Assembly: GCA_040756735.1 (NCBI GenBank)
Contig: JBFLYC010000020.1
Span: forward strand, 1-64,000
DNA from: JBFLYC01 sp040756735
Lineage (GTDB): Bacteria > Bacillota > DSM-16504 > Desulfitibacterales > Desulfitibacteraceae
Direction: 5' to 3'
Length of the DNA: 64,000 bases
The notes under the pieces were generated by a model, which was not told the origin of the DNA, made no database searches, and saw only the letters and a list, made by a program, of their open reading frames with translations. The position numbers and the translations under genes are program-made. Shown piece after piece: positions 26,169 through 36,475 of this stretch (position 1 is the first letter of the stretch; each line of letters starts with the position of its first letter).

Positions 26169-29100
26169 ATGCAAGGTAAAATACATAAAGGATTAAGTGT
26201 TTTATTGATACTTACAATGCTTTTTAGTAGTCTATTTACTTTTTCTGACATTGGATTTATGTATGCAGAGGAAACACCACAATGGTTTGTTGAAACCTTT
26301 GATAATTGTGGAAATACTGGAACAAGCTATACCACTGGGCACTTTGAAGGTAATTATGGAATCAGATGGGACTATATTGCTGCAAGAGGTAATTTAGATA
26401 ATTATTCTATTGATGGAAAAGGCTTAATGATTAGAAATGCATCTGAAAATGGTAAAATCTATGCTGAGTCTATTCCAGGGGGTATAGGAAGTTTTTCTGT
26501 TGACTTAAAGAAGGCCTTTACAGGTACAGCAGAACGTACAGTGCAGTTATTAATCAATGATATAATTGTGGATACATTCACCCTTGCACAATATGATCCT
26601 GAGACATTCCCTGTTCAGCAATTTGTAGTAACAGATATTAATGTTAGCGGTGATTTTAAATTAGAATTAAGGCACACGAATCCTTTAAGTGCACAAATTA
26701 CCATCGATAACATTAGATGGACCAGCTACACTGGTAACGGTGAAACACCACCACCAAACCTTACTCTCACCCATAACCCGGTAACAACTGCATGGGCAGG
26801 AGACGATATTAACATAGACTTTTCAGTAAATAATGCTATAGGTACCGTGACAGGTCATGTATACTATAAACCTGTAAGTGATAACGATTTTACTCCTATT
26901 AGCACAACCTCCAGTGCCATAATACCTGGTGATGAAGTAACAGAAAATATTGAATATTATATAGTAGTTGAGGACCAGGATGAAAGGGTGGCAAGAAGCC
27001 CGGAAACAGGGTTTCATGTTATTTCTGTCATGGAAAAACCAGAGCTGATAACCATAGCAGAAGCCAGATCCCTATCAGCTTCAACTGAAGTTAGAGTGGA
27101 GGGTATCATTACAGCTATCTTAGGCAGTGGACAAAATGTATATATTCAGGACGAGACTGCCGGCATAGTGATTAGATTAGGCTCTGCAGCCTTAAGCACA
27201 GGCTTGAGTGAAGGCGACAAAATCCAGGCAATTGGAACAATTGGAAGTTACGCCGGACTTGTTCAAGTAAATGTTGCCAATAAAATTGATTTAAAAACCG
27301 TAGAAGAAGGTGTAGGTGTACCTGAGGCAAAGCTTGTGACGATAGATGAAATCACCTCTAACCTGCAAGGACAGCTGTTAAAGGTAGAAGGTTTAGAGGT
27401 TGTTTCAATCGGCGCCCAAACACCTAATTATAATGTTGTTGCTAAAGATTCAGCAGAAAATCAAATCTTTTTAAGGGTTGAGAATACTGTTGACAAAACA
27501 TTTTTCAATGTAGGTCAAGAACTTACTGTCACTGCTCCATTGGGTCAGTATAATGCTGATTTTCAATTAATGATCCGCAGAGCATCAGACTTAGAAGAGC
27601 TTGTTGATGAGTCAAAAGCAGCTCCGGTAACAGCCACACCGGAAGCTGGAGCAGTTGATGCAGGTACAGCAGTTACTTTATCGACAGTTACAGAAGGAGC
27701 AACAATTTACTATACAATAGGCGAGGGCGAGCCTCAGACTGAATATACTGAACCTATTATAATAAATATAGCAACAATAATTAAGGCTAAGGCAGTAAAG
27801 GAAGGTTTGGAAGATAGTGAAATCCGCACCTTTGTTTACACAGTAAAGCAAGAGGGAGTATTATCTATTCTGGACGTTAAAAAGCTTCCAGTGAATACTG
27901 AGGCAGAAGTACAAGGTGTTGTAACGTTAGTTACCCACACAAATGAAGCTTATATTCAAGATGAATTGGCAGGATTGCAGGTTTTTATTTCTAATATCAA
28001 GAATAAAGTAAAACCTGGTGATCTAATCAAGGCTAGAGGAAAAGTTTCACAATATAACGGTGAGTTGCAAATTGTTCCAAACTCATTAGATGACATAGAT
28101 ATACTAAGCAGTGATAATCCTGTACCTGAGCCCTTAGAAGTAACCCTGCAGCAGCTTGTTCAAACACAGGGCCGTGTTACTGTAAGTCAAGCTCTGGATA
28201 ATTACGCAGGAAACGAAAAAACAATTACAGTAAGGGGTGTAATTACAGACGTCTTGCCAAATGGTGTATATGCTATGCAAATTGCAGATCCTACTGATCC
28301 AACAAAGGTATTATCAGTTGCCTTACCTGCAGAATATAGAGAGAAATTTAATCCGGGCAATAATCCTGATGCAGTTGGCAGAATGGTGCTGGTAACAGGA
28401 CAGGAGAAAGACTATTATGGCAAGCCGGCAATAAGAAGAGTAGATAAATATGATCCCAATACTGGTATAACAACATATGGCAAATATCATGTTGGCTTTG
28501 ATATTGAAGGTATGAGGGTAACCACTGAGCCTTTTAAGGTTATTGCAAAAGACAATAATGGATTTACAGCTCGACAAGGGGATGTTGAAGTATATATATT
28601 CACGTTAAGGGCATCAAACTATAATCATGTTGAAACAAAAATTGGTGACTGGTATTCCGCCACGGGAATTGCCGCTTACTACAATAGACCCCAGCTTAAG
28701 CTGGTAGATGGCACGGATTTAAAATTCGAAGTTCCTCCTGGACAACAGGATCCTAGAGAACCTTTGGTCTTGGATATTAAACCAGGCAATTTTGTCTCTA
28801 CATACGATAGAAGACCATTGATTTCAGCAAGACTGGAAAAAACTGAAGCAGACATTGATTATGAAAATGTTAGATTGCTACTTAATGGAGAGAGTAAAGA
28901 ATACACATTGGATATTGAAACAGGGATCATCACTTATCAGATTACTGAAGACCTGGACTATGGTGAGCATGATGTAGCAATTGTTGTTCCAGATGTAGAG
29001 GAAAGGGTGAAAATATTTAACTGGTTCTTTAGAGTTGAAAAGGAAAATCCAACCTATAACTTCTACTATGGTATTCCCCACTCCCATACCGGGTACTCAG

Positions 29101-32100
29101 ATGGCGCTGGGACTCCGACAGCGGCCTTCAACCATGCCAAGAATAATAAATTGGACTTTCTATTTATCACTGATCACTCTAACTGGCTGGATGGTGTAGA
29201 AGAAGGGGGCGGCTATGGTTTTGAATATGAAGCAGCTGCCAATGAATACGTAGAAAAATTTAATCCGTTTACTGATGAGCCTTCCGAATGGATGAAGACA
29301 AGATTAGAGGCAGAAGCATTTAATCGAGAAAACCTTGGCACTTTTCTAGGGGTAAGGGGCTTTGAAATGACCTCCAGTACATGGGGGCACATGAATACAA
29401 CTAATAGTGATACCTATGTTGAAGCTAAAAAACAAATAGTATCCATTAGCCAATATTATGATTGGATTGTGGATGTGTCCAGCAGACCTGGGGCTAATGT
29501 ATATAATGCATTCAACCACCCCAATTGGCCGGATGATTCTTTTAATAACCTGGCTTATGTACCAAAACTGGATAGATATATTAATGGAATTGAAGTTGCC
29601 AATGGAGCGCCGCCATATAGCTATTCCAGAGCTGAAGGGCACTATTGGAGATCCCTGGATAATGGATGGAGATTAGGGGCACTAAATGCTCAAGATAACC
29701 ATGCGAAAAACTGGGGAGATCCGGATACATTAACAGTGGTTTTAGCAGAGGCCTTGGATGTAGATTCCCTTATCAACGCAATGAATGCAAGAAGATCCTA
29801 CTCAACTGAAACAAGAACCCTGCAGCTGACTTTTAAAGGCAACGGTTATTGGATGGGTAGTGTTCTAGATGTTGAGATAGGTGAAAAAATAAACCTTGAG
29901 ATCCTTGCTGAGGATTCAAAGGTACCTATTGAGAAGCTTCAATTGATCACAAATGGTGGGTATATATTAGAAGAAAAAGTAGTTGGCGGGGCAAACAGTG
30001 CAGCATGGAACCTGGCAGTGGAAGCAACTGGAGGAGCCCAATGGTTTGTGGTAAAAGTAATCCACAGTAACGGGGCATGGGGTCATTCATCACCAATATT
30101 TACCACTGCCGGTGAAAATGATATAAAGCTTACAGCCATTAACGTTGACCCTAATCCCACTTTGCCGGGCTTTGAAACAAATATTGAAGCTACTGTAAGT
30201 AACATGGGGGTTAGAGGTATAGAAGGAATTCAGGTGAAATTCTATGCCAACACTATAAATGAAAACAACTTGATAGATACAGTAGACCTGGAAGGCAGAC
30301 TCAATCCAGGCGCCAGCGCTGTATTAAGCGCAAAATGGCTGCCTGAAGGATACGGTGAGCAGCGGGTATTTGCAGTATTAACAGATATAGAAGGAGTAAC
30401 CACTGTCACAGAGATATCCATGAATGTAAAGGTTGTTAAACCAATAGGCAAAAAGATACTGTTTGATGGGGCTCATAACAATGCAGATGTACCGGGTACA
30501 GTTGTTAAAATAATTGAAATGTTAAGATTGTACGGATATGAAGCTACAATAAACACACAAAAATTTACGCCAGAGCTTCTAGAAAGTGTAGATATTTTAA
30601 TTATCAATATTCCATTGAATGCAGCCAATAAATTTACAACTAATGAAGAAGATGCTATAGCTGATTGGGTTAAAGCAGGTGGTTCCATCATGCTGGCAGC
30701 CAAGTCCAATTTTAATCAGGATAGCACATTATTGAACAGTCTCATGGAAAAGCTGGGAAGTAGCATCCGCTTCAATGACGATAATATATACGAACCGGAA
30801 GATTCTGGCAAATATACGGGTGGAATGGTTTGGTCCATAGTAATGGATAATCTGCCACCAACTGAAAGTGGATTAAATGCCAACATGGAGGCCATACGAA
30901 TATTCAGTGGATGTTCTTTGATAAATGCAGAGGGTGGGCCACTAGTAAATGATCCGGCAACAGAGCTGGAAATACTGCTATTGGCAAACGATACTTCATA
31001 TACGGCTAACCCAGGACCTAATGCATATATTTACAATTTGATAGGAGAATTAAATGGCGGCACAATTCCTGTTATTGCCAAAGAGAAGGTTGGAAATGGT
31101 AGAATAATTGCAGCCGGAAGACACTTCTATTCAGATTTTGAAATAGGAAATAATGTTTCAAACACTGCATTGACTTTACAGGCAATTGACTGGCTGGCAG
31201 GATACGATAGAATACGGTCAATTGCTGATATCAGGGCTAATGCAAATGTGGGAGATGTTGTAACTGTTAGAGGTACTATCACAGCACCTACCAATCATTT
31301 TTTTGATGTAGTATACATTCAGGATGAAACTTCAGGGGTAGCAGTATATGGTTCGCAAACGAAGGATAACCTGCCCCTGGGAACAGAAATTATAGCTACC
31401 GGTAAGGTAACGTACTTCGAAGGAGAACTGGAATTAGCTTATGAGAACTATGATTACGAAGTAATTTATGTAGGTCCGGTAGAAAAGATAGAACCCTTGA
31501 AGGTATCCACCAAAGATGCCATGTCACCAGAGGTTGCGGGAATGCTTATAACCACTCAAGGAGTAATAACTGATTACGACCCGGTTGACGGTAACTTCAG
31601 AATTAATGATGGAAGCGGCAGTGCTTTCGTTCAAATTGATGGTTATCTAAACCTTGGAATTGAAAGATTTAAAATAGGAGATAATGTGTCAGTAACCGGT
31701 GTGGCATCCCACGGTTCCGTTGGTCCTAGAATCAGGGTGAGATATCCATCTGATTTGAAAGCTGTACAGCAAGAACCACCGGAGAAAGTAGAGATTAAAA
31801 GCGTAGAAGCAACCAATGGACAAATAACAATAACATTGAATACAGCACCGGCAGAAGCACCAGATGAAAAAGACTTTACGGCAACAATAAGCATAAATGA
31901 TGGAGAGGCAAAAGAATTAAAGCTAGAACATTTCTACTACGACGAAGATGTAACCGTAACCTTCACCTTTACTCCGGTAGCTGCAACAGAAGAAGAACAA
32001 AGAGTGATAGTTGCAGTAGCCTATGGTGATGGAACACCATGGGCTGCACAACCCTATACCATTGAAGCAGGGGACAGATCACAGTTCAATATAACTACTA

Positions 32101-33620
32101 TTAGTAAACCTTCTGTAAATACACCATTTAGAATAAGCATCAGAGAAGCAATGGATACCCATGGAAACCTTCTTGATGGTAAGGTAAATGTAATAATTAA
32201 ACATAATGAAGAAACCTTGGTAAATGATATTGTAACATTTAACTTAGGCAGTGGAGTAATACCAGTAACTATATCTACTAAAGGGGAGCATCGGCTAGAG
32301 GTATTTATTGATGGAATCACTGCTCCAAAATCAGTAAGTGTATTAGTTGTCCCAATGGTTGAAATACAATTAGCTGAGGAAGATTATGATAAAGAGGGAA
32401 GGGTTACTGTTGAATTAGGGGATATAGTGGAAGACACCAATGTAGAAATCATGTATGCCTTTGGTGAAGGTGAGACTAGAGTAGAATTGTCTATTGTAAT
32501 TACTGTACCTACTGGAAGTGGTTTGCTTAGTATTTCTAACGTCGTATTAACCAATAATAGTCTAGTAATGAATCTGTCGGTGGATGGCTTAAATGAAAGA
32601 AAGGTATTCTTGAAGTTACCCAAGCCAATTGACATTCCTTCAGATCGGGTTGGAGCCTTCCACAGAAAAGGAGATGTTTGGGAATTTAGAATAGCAAATG
32701 TTATCGGTGATGAAGTAGAAGGTTATGAAGTAGAATTTGAAACGGATCTAAGCGCTATAGCATTGGCAGAAATAGTAGACGTACCTGCATCTATAGAAGC
32801 ATCTGTAAGTAATCGTAATAGAGTAACATTAAGCTGGGATGTCGTACATGGAGCAGCTTATGAATTGATTCGTAAAGTAAGTAACTCCGGAGCAGTAAAG
32901 ATCATTCCAATAGAGGATACTGAATATGTGGATATAGCAGGATATAATACTACTTACCAGTATCAAGTAAGGGCTGTGAAGGAAGGATATCATTCTGATC
33001 TATCCCCCGCAGTGGAAGTTACTACTGGTTCTGCTCCCAGTAGCAGTAGTAAATCTTCTAAACCTATTGTTGACGAAGAGGAACCAGTTGAAGAAATAAA
33101 GGTTCATTTAACAGATATTGCCGGACATTGGGCTGAGGGATATATTAAGGAATTAGTAGCTTTGGGAGCTATTGATGGCTACAGTGACGGTACCTTTAGG
33201 CCAAATAACAATATAACAAGGGCAGAATTTGTCAAGATTGTTGTTGGGGCCTTCAATCTTCAGGCTAAAGGCGAAAAAACATTTAAAGATACCGAGGGAC
33301 ATTGGGCCAGGGATTATATTGCAACAGCCCATGCCCATGGGATTATTAATGGCTATAATGATAATACCTTTGGGGCAGAAGACTTTATCACCAGAGAGCA
33401 AGTGGTTTTAATTATTTCCCGTGCAGCAGAATTAACTACTGTAAAATATGAAAAGAGATTTATAGATGATGAAAAAATTTCAAGCTGGGCCAGGGATGCA
33501 GTTTATATAGCTGCGACAAATGGTATAGTAGATGGTTATCTGGACAACACCTTCAGGCCGCAAGGAAATGCAACTAGAGCAGAAGCAGTAAAAATTATTG
33601 TTGAATCTCTAAAAAAATAA
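26169..33620 (+). CDS. giant SLH-anchored surface protein with OB folds and a PHP phosphoesterase domain
   Basis: A 2483-residue exported protein. Signal peptide 1-34; a beta-sandwich at 37-195; OB-fold-like repeats (VRVEGIITAIL...VYIQDETAGIVI type, as in YhcR nucleases) at about 296-385, 390-480, 567-655, 660-770, 1685-1770 and 1775-1875; a chitobiase-like Ig module at 487-565. A PHP/CehA-type metallohydrolase lies at 960-1235 with HSH at 971, ITDH near 1003, FNHP near 1117 and DNH near 1177. Further parts are Ig/CARDB modules, a flavodoxin-like DUF4350-type domain at 1430-1680, FN3 near 2204-2290 and three SLH repeats at about 2315-2483. I infer a surface enzyme that binds and cleaves nucleic acid or another phosphodiester. 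A DeoR-type operator lies upstream, and GGGAGG precedes the ATG. Confidence 0.85.
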   Translation: MQGKIHKGLSVLLILTMLFSSLFTFSDIGFMYAEETPQWFVETFDNCGNTGTSYTTGHFEGNYGIRWDYIAARGNLDNYSIDGKGLMIRNASENGKIYAESIPGGIGSFSVDLKKAFTGTAERTVQLLINDIIVDTFTLAQYDPETFPVQQFVVTDINVSGDFKLELRHTNPLSAQITIDNIRWTSYTGNGETPPPNLTLTHNPVTTAWAGDDINIDFSVNNAIGTVTGHVYYKPVSDNDFTPISTTSSAIIPGDEVTENIEYYIVVEDQDERVARSPETGFHVISVMEKPELITIAEARSLSASTEVRVEGIITAILGSGQNVYIQDETAGIVIRLGSAALSTGLSEGDKIQAIGTIGSYAGLVQVNVANKIDLKTVEEGVGVPEAKLVTIDEITSNLQGQLLKVEGLEVVSIGAQTPNYNVVAKDSAENQIFLRVENTVDKTFFNVGQELTVTAPLGQYNADFQLMIRRASDLEELVDESKAAPVTATPEAGAVDAGTAVTLSTVTEGATIYYTIGEGEPQTEYTEPIIINIATIIKAKAVKEGLEDSEIRTFVYTVKQEGVLSILDVKKLPVNTEAEVQGVVTLVTHTNEAYIQDELAGLQVFISNIKNKVKPGDLIKARGKVSQYNGELQIVPNSLDDIDILSSDNPVPEPLEVTLQQLVQTQGRVTVSQALDNYAGNEKTITVRGVITDVLPNGVYAMQIADPTDPTKVLSVALPAEYREKFNPGNNPDAVGRMVLVTGQEKDYYGKPAIRRVDKYDPNTGITTYGKYHVGFDIEGMRVTTEPFKVIAKDNNGFTARQGDVEVYIFTLRASNYNHVETKIGDWYSATGIAAYYNRPQLKLVDGTDLKFEVPPGQQDPREPLVLDIKPGNFVSTYDRRPLISARLEKTEADIDYENVRLLLNGESKEYTLDIETGIITYQITEDLDYGEHDVAIVVPDVEERVKIFNWFFRVEKENPTYNFYYGIPHSHTGYSDGAGTPTAAFNHAKNNKLDFLFITDHSNWLDGVEEGGGYGFEYEAAANEYVEKFNPFTDEPSEWMKTRLEAEAFNRENLGTFLGVRGFEMTSSTWGHMNTTNSDTYVEAKKQIVSISQYYDWIVDVSSRPGANVYNAFNHPNWPDDSFNNLAYVPKLDRYINGIEVANGAPPYSYSRAEGHYWRSLDNGWRLGALNAQDNHAKNWGDPDTLTVVLAEALDVDSLINAMNARRSYSTETRTLQLTFKGNGYWMGSVLDVEIGEKINLEILAEDSKVPIEKLQLITNGGYILEEKVVGGANSAAWNLAVEATGGAQWFVVKVIHSNGAWGHSSPIFTTAGENDIKLTAINVDPNPTLPGFETNIEATVSNMGVRGIEGIQVKFYANTINENNLIDTVDLEGRLNPGASAVLSAKWLPEGYGEQRVFAVLTDIEGVTTVTEISMNVKVVKPIGKKILFDGAHNNADVPGTVVKIIEMLRLYGYEATINTQKFTPELLESVDILIINIPLNAANKFTTNEEDAIADWVKAGGSIMLAAKSNFNQDSTLLNSLMEKLGSSIRFNDDNIYEPEDSGKYTGGMVWSIVMDNLPPTESGLNANMEAIRIFSGCSLINAEGGPLVNDPATELEILLLANDTSYTANPGPNAYIYNLIGELNGGTIPVIAKEKVGNGRIIAAGRHFYSDFEIGNNVSNTALTLQAIDWLAGYDRIRSIADIRANANVGDVVTVRGTITAPTNHFFDVVYIQDETSGVAVYGSQTKDNLPLGTEIIATGKVTYFEGELELAYENYDYEVIYVGPVEKIEPLKVSTKDAMSPEVAGMLITTQGVITDYDPVDGNFRINDGSGSAFVQIDGYLNLGIERFKIGDNVSVTGVASHGSVGPRIRVRYPSDLKAVQQEPPEKVEIKSVEATNGQITITLNTAPAEAPDEKDFTATISINDGEAKELKLEHFYYDEDVTVTFTFTPVAATEEEQRVIVAVAYGDGTPWAAQPYTIEAGDRSQFNITTISKPSVNTPFRISIREAMDTHGNLLDGKVNVIIKHNEETLVNDIVTFNLGSGVIPVTISTKGEHRLEVFIDGITAPKSVSVLVVPMVEIQLAEEDYDKEGRVTVELGDIVEDTNVEIMYAFGEGETRVELSIVITVPTGSGLLSISNVVLTNNSLVMNLSVDGLNERKVFLKLPKPIDIPSDRVGAFHRKGDVWEFRIANVIGDEVEGYEVEFETDLSAIALAEIVDVPASIEASVSNRNRVTLSWDVVHGAAYELIRKVSNSGAVKIIPIEDTEYVDIAGYNTTYQYQVRAVKEGYHSDLSPAVEVTTGSAPSSSSKSSKPIVDEEEPVEEIKVHLTDIAGHWAEGYIKELVALGAIDGYSDGTFRPNNNITRAEFVKIVVGAFNLQAKGEKTFKDTEGHWARDYIATAHAHGIINGYNDNTFGAEDFITREQVVLIISRAAELTTVKYEKRFIDDEKISSWARDAVYIAATNGIVDGYLDNTFRPQGNATRAEAVKIIVESLKK

Positions 33621-33648
33621 AGTAATATAAATATAAAACAAGATAAAT

Positions 33649-33680
33649 GAAAGCTCTTCAGTATTGATTGGAGAGCTTTC
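33649..33680 (+). terminator. hairpin after the giant gene
   Basis: GAAAGCTCT (33649-33657) pairs with AGAGCTTTC (33672-33680); a short T-run follows at 33687-33694. Weak terminator; some read-through into yibE/F is likely. Confidence 0.5.
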
Positions 33681-33714
33681 AAACTGTTCTTTTTAAACAA
33701 CGTGGAGGGTAAAT

Positions 33715-34881
33715 ATGAAAAACAAGGCAAATATAATAATAACTACCAGTATAGTTCTTGTTACCATAATTATTATTTATTCTTCAGGTATACTATTTAG
33801 AGGAATAGACCTGAGAAGAAAGGATCTTAACTTTGAAAAAGCACTAGTATTAAAGGTCTTCTCAGAGACTCTAAATAAAGATAGAACAATACCAAATATG
33901 TATCTTGGGCATCAAGATATCCAAGTGAAAATACTAACCGGAGAGTTTAAAGGGGAGATACATACTCTAAAAAATTCGTTAGGAAGAACATATAATGTTC
34001 ATACAAGAGAAAATATGGAAATTGTAGTCAGCATATATAGCCATGATGGTGTTATAGAAAGCATCATGGTTTATAGTCATTCAAGAAGTAAAACAATATA
34101 TTTTCTTGTTGGCCTTTTCTTTATAGTATTACTTGCTGTCGGCAGGATTAAAGGTTTAAAATCCATCTTTTCTTTAATCTTCACAGGAATTATGATTATT
34201 TTCTTTTTAATACCCTGGATTTTGAAGGGTTATAACCCAATTTTAATTGCCATTATTACTGCTTCCTTATCTACAATTGTAACCTTTTATATGGCAACCG
34301 GATGGAGCAAAAAGACACTGGCTGCTTCTACAGGAACGGTTCTAGGAGTTACTATCGCAGGAAGTATTTCTTACTGGGCAGGTAGAATTGCACAATTATC
34401 TGGGATGACAATGGATAAGGCAGAACAGCTAATTTACATAGCTGATGATACGGGTATGCAGGTTGGAGGACTTATGTTTGCAGCAATATTGATAGCTTCT
34501 TTAGGCGCAATCATGGATGTGGCCATGTCAATTACTTCATCTGTATTTGAGATTCATGGTGTTAAAAAGAACCTCTCCAGGAAGGCCCTGTTTAAATCCG
34601 CAATGAATGTAGGACAAGATATTATAGGCACCATGACTAATACCTTGATTTTAGCATTTACCGGAGGTTTACTAAATATGCTAATCATTGTTATGGCATA
34701 TAGGATGCCCTATGTACAATTTATAAATCTTGATCTTTTCGCTATAGAATTTATTCAGGGGTTAGCAGGTAGTATAGGAATTGTTTTAACTGTCCCATTA
34801 ACAGCCTTAGCTGCTTCCTGGCTGGCAAAGGAGTTTATCATAAAAAACAATAAGCCTGGTAAAGTAAAGGCGACAAGGTAA
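33715..34881 (+). CDS. YibE/F family membrane protein (intact copy)
   Basis: A 388-residue protein: one N-terminal helix, an extracytoplasmic domain at about 35-125 (GEFKGEIHTLKNSLG), then roughly seven transmembrane helices. The family core includes LKSIFSLIFTGIMIIFFLIP, DTGMQVGGLMFAAILIASLGAIMDVAMS and DIIGTMTNTLILAFTGG. The molecular role of YibE/F is not known; transport is often supposed. It starts 95 bp after the giant surface protein, behind GGAGGG. Two decayed relatives lie next to the other two nucleotidase genes (23998 and 35317), so a link with extracellular nucleotide use seems likely. Confidence 0.85.
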   Translation: MKNKANIIITTSIVLVTIIIIYSSGILFRGIDLRRKDLNFEKALVLKVFSETLNKDRTIPNMYLGHQDIQVKILTGEFKGEIHTLKNSLGRTYNVHTRENMEIVVSIYSHDGVIESIMVYSHSRSKTIYFLVGLFFIVLLAVGRIKGLKSIFSLIFTGIMIIFFLIPWILKGYNPILIAIITASLSTIVTFYMATGWSKKTLAASTGTVLGVTIAGSISYWAGRIAQLSGMTMDKAEQLIYIADDTGMQVGGLMFAAILIASLGAIMDVAMSITSSVFEIHGVKKNLSRKALFKSAMNVGQDIIGTMTNTLILAFTGGLLNMLIIVMAYRMPYVQFINLDLFAIEFIQGLAGSIGIVLTVPLTALAASWLAKEFIIKNNKPGKVKATR

Positions 34882-34902
34882 CAGGAAGGGATGATTCTTA
34901 TT

Positions 34903-35310
34903 ATGGAAAAAATCAAGAGAAAATTAGATGAATTAGAGGAATATACAGAGATTCTTTCAATGGTTTCCACCTATAGCAAGGAAGATTTCATGAATAATCC
35001 AATATACTATGGTGGTGCTGAACGATTTATTCTTCTGGGATATCATAATATTTTAGAGGCAAGCAAACTGATATGTGAGCATTGCCGTTTTTCGAATATA
35101 CACAGTAAAGATATTATAAAATCCCTTGAAATAAATAAAGTAATCCCACCGTGGCTTGTTAGTAACATAAATAAAAGAAAAAAATATATATTTACCTTAA
35201 AATATGATTATCTAAGACTTATGAACAAAGAAGAATTATACTTTCTTTTGAAGGACATAATAAGTGATTTTAGACACTTCAAAAAATATGTACTTGAATA
35301 CATTATTTAA
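34903..35310 (+). CDS. HepT/HEPN-like protein lacking the RX4-6H motif
   Basis: A 135-residue all-helical protein resembling DUF86/HepT: the ERFILLGYHNILEASKLICEH helix, the short VIPPWL turn, and a closing ELYFLLKDIISDFRHFKKYVLEY. In active HepT toxins an RX4-6H RNase motif stands where this protein has RKKYIFTLKYDYL, with no His, so RNase activity is doubtful. No MntA antitoxin gene is adjacent. The ATG at 34891 directly abuts GGAAGGG, so the ATG at 34903 is preferred. It is ten to twenty bases after yibE/F and probably co-transcribed. Confidence 0.55.
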   Translation: MEKIKRKLDELEEYTEILSMVSTYSKEDFMNNPIYYGGAERFILLGYHNILEASKLICEHCRFSNIHSKDIIKSLEINKVIPPWLVSNINKRKKYIFTLKYDYLRLMNKEELYFLLKDIISDFRHFKKYVLEYII

Positions 35311-35316
35311 TGAATA

Positions 35317-35601
35317 CTACTCTATATCAACAGTCTTCCTATTTTTATGAGAAGTAGGTTTCTGTGATTTTTCTTTATTATTCACAAGAGGATTTTTATA
35401 AAGAATACCTGCTGCTAGAGCCGTGAGGGGAATAGGATAGATGAATCCAATGCTTCCAGACAATATCCTAATGACTTCTATGGAAATAGATTTTACATTC
35501 ATAATACGAGATAATGGTATATTAGAGGCGGTTAAAACCAATAAATGATGCATGGAAGCCCCTGTATAGGCTAGAATCAAAGTGTTTGACATTGTACCCA
35601 T
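35317..35601 (-). pseudogene. C-terminal fragment of a YibE/F protein
   Basis: The 94 codons begin in mid-domain with DIMGTMSNTLILAYTGAS, equal in position to DIIGTMTNTLILAFTGG of the intact copy, and include LSGSIGFIYPIPLTALAAG. An in-frame stop just upstream (near 35612) cuts off the N-terminal 260 residues. It is on the opposite strand and diverges from the decayed nucleotidase at 35694. Confidence 0.7.
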
Positions 35602-35693
35602 AATATCCTTTAGCTAGTGATTTTTGACATAACCATAATCGAAAAACAGAGAATGTCAATTAGGATTTAATACATTTAGAAAATTCTACATAA

Positions 35694-36475
35694 AGAGTAC
35701 TCATGAACTGGTAATTATGTCAACTACAGATATTCATGCCCACGTAATGCATTATGATTACATGAAAGACAGCGTCGACGAAGGCATCGGTCTGGCGAAA
35801 GTAGCTACTTTGGTTCAACAGGTCAGGGGGAAATATCCCAATACAATTCTGGTTGATGCGGGCGATGTTATTCAAGGAAGTATTCTCGGTGACTTAGAAG
35901 CACTGGTAAAGCCCATACAAAAAGGTGATTTGCATGCAGTTATCGGGTCAATGAACATGATGGGTTATGATGCCGTCTGTGTGGGCAACCATGAGTTTAA
36001 TTACGGGTTAGATTTTTTAAAAAGGGCATATGAGGGAGCGCAGTTTCCCCTGGTAAATGCTAATGTTTACCAGGCAGGAACTGAGGACAACTATTTTACC
36101 CCTTATGTAATACTGGAGCGGGAAGTAGATGGAAATTCCATTAAAATAGGGATTATTGGCTTTGTTCCACCACAAATTATGATCTGGGATAAAATCCGCA
36201 TAGAGGGAAGGGTGTATACCAAGGGAATAGTTGAGACTGCAAAAAAATTTATTCCGGAGATGAAAGCTGAAGGAGCAACCTAATTATTAATAACTTTGTG
36301 GGCGAGACAGTAGCCAGGTTAAACACCTTTTTTGCCAGGGTAATGGAAAACAAAGTAGTACAGCTTATTAATTTTGTATTCCAATATTCTAGAGGTTGTT
36401 AAAGTAAATGCGAAAGAACTGAAAAGTTGGCTGGAAGTCTCGGCAGCTAACTTCAGCCAGATTGACCCAACAGCA
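35694..36475 (+). pseudogene. decayed 2',3'-cyclic-nucleotide phosphodiesterase/5'-nucleotidase
   Basis: The metallophosphatase half is readable from about 35694: TTDIHAHVMHYDY, VDAGDVIQGS, GNHEFNYG, FPLVNANVY, IGIIGFVPPQIM, the CpdB/YfkN type. No signal peptide remains, and the frame ends at 36283. Pieces of the C-terminal nucleotidase domain continue in broken frames: GETVARLNTFFARVM at 36300-36345, then VKVNAKELKSWLEVSAANFSQIDP at about 36398-36470. The catalytic GHSH block is missing. No DeoR-type operator was seen upstream. Confidence 0.8.

Noticed and set aside
28323..32635. Several antisense frames of 60-100 codons inside the giant surface-protein gene
   Set aside because: No ribosome sites or recognisable products; explained as shadows of the long coding frame.
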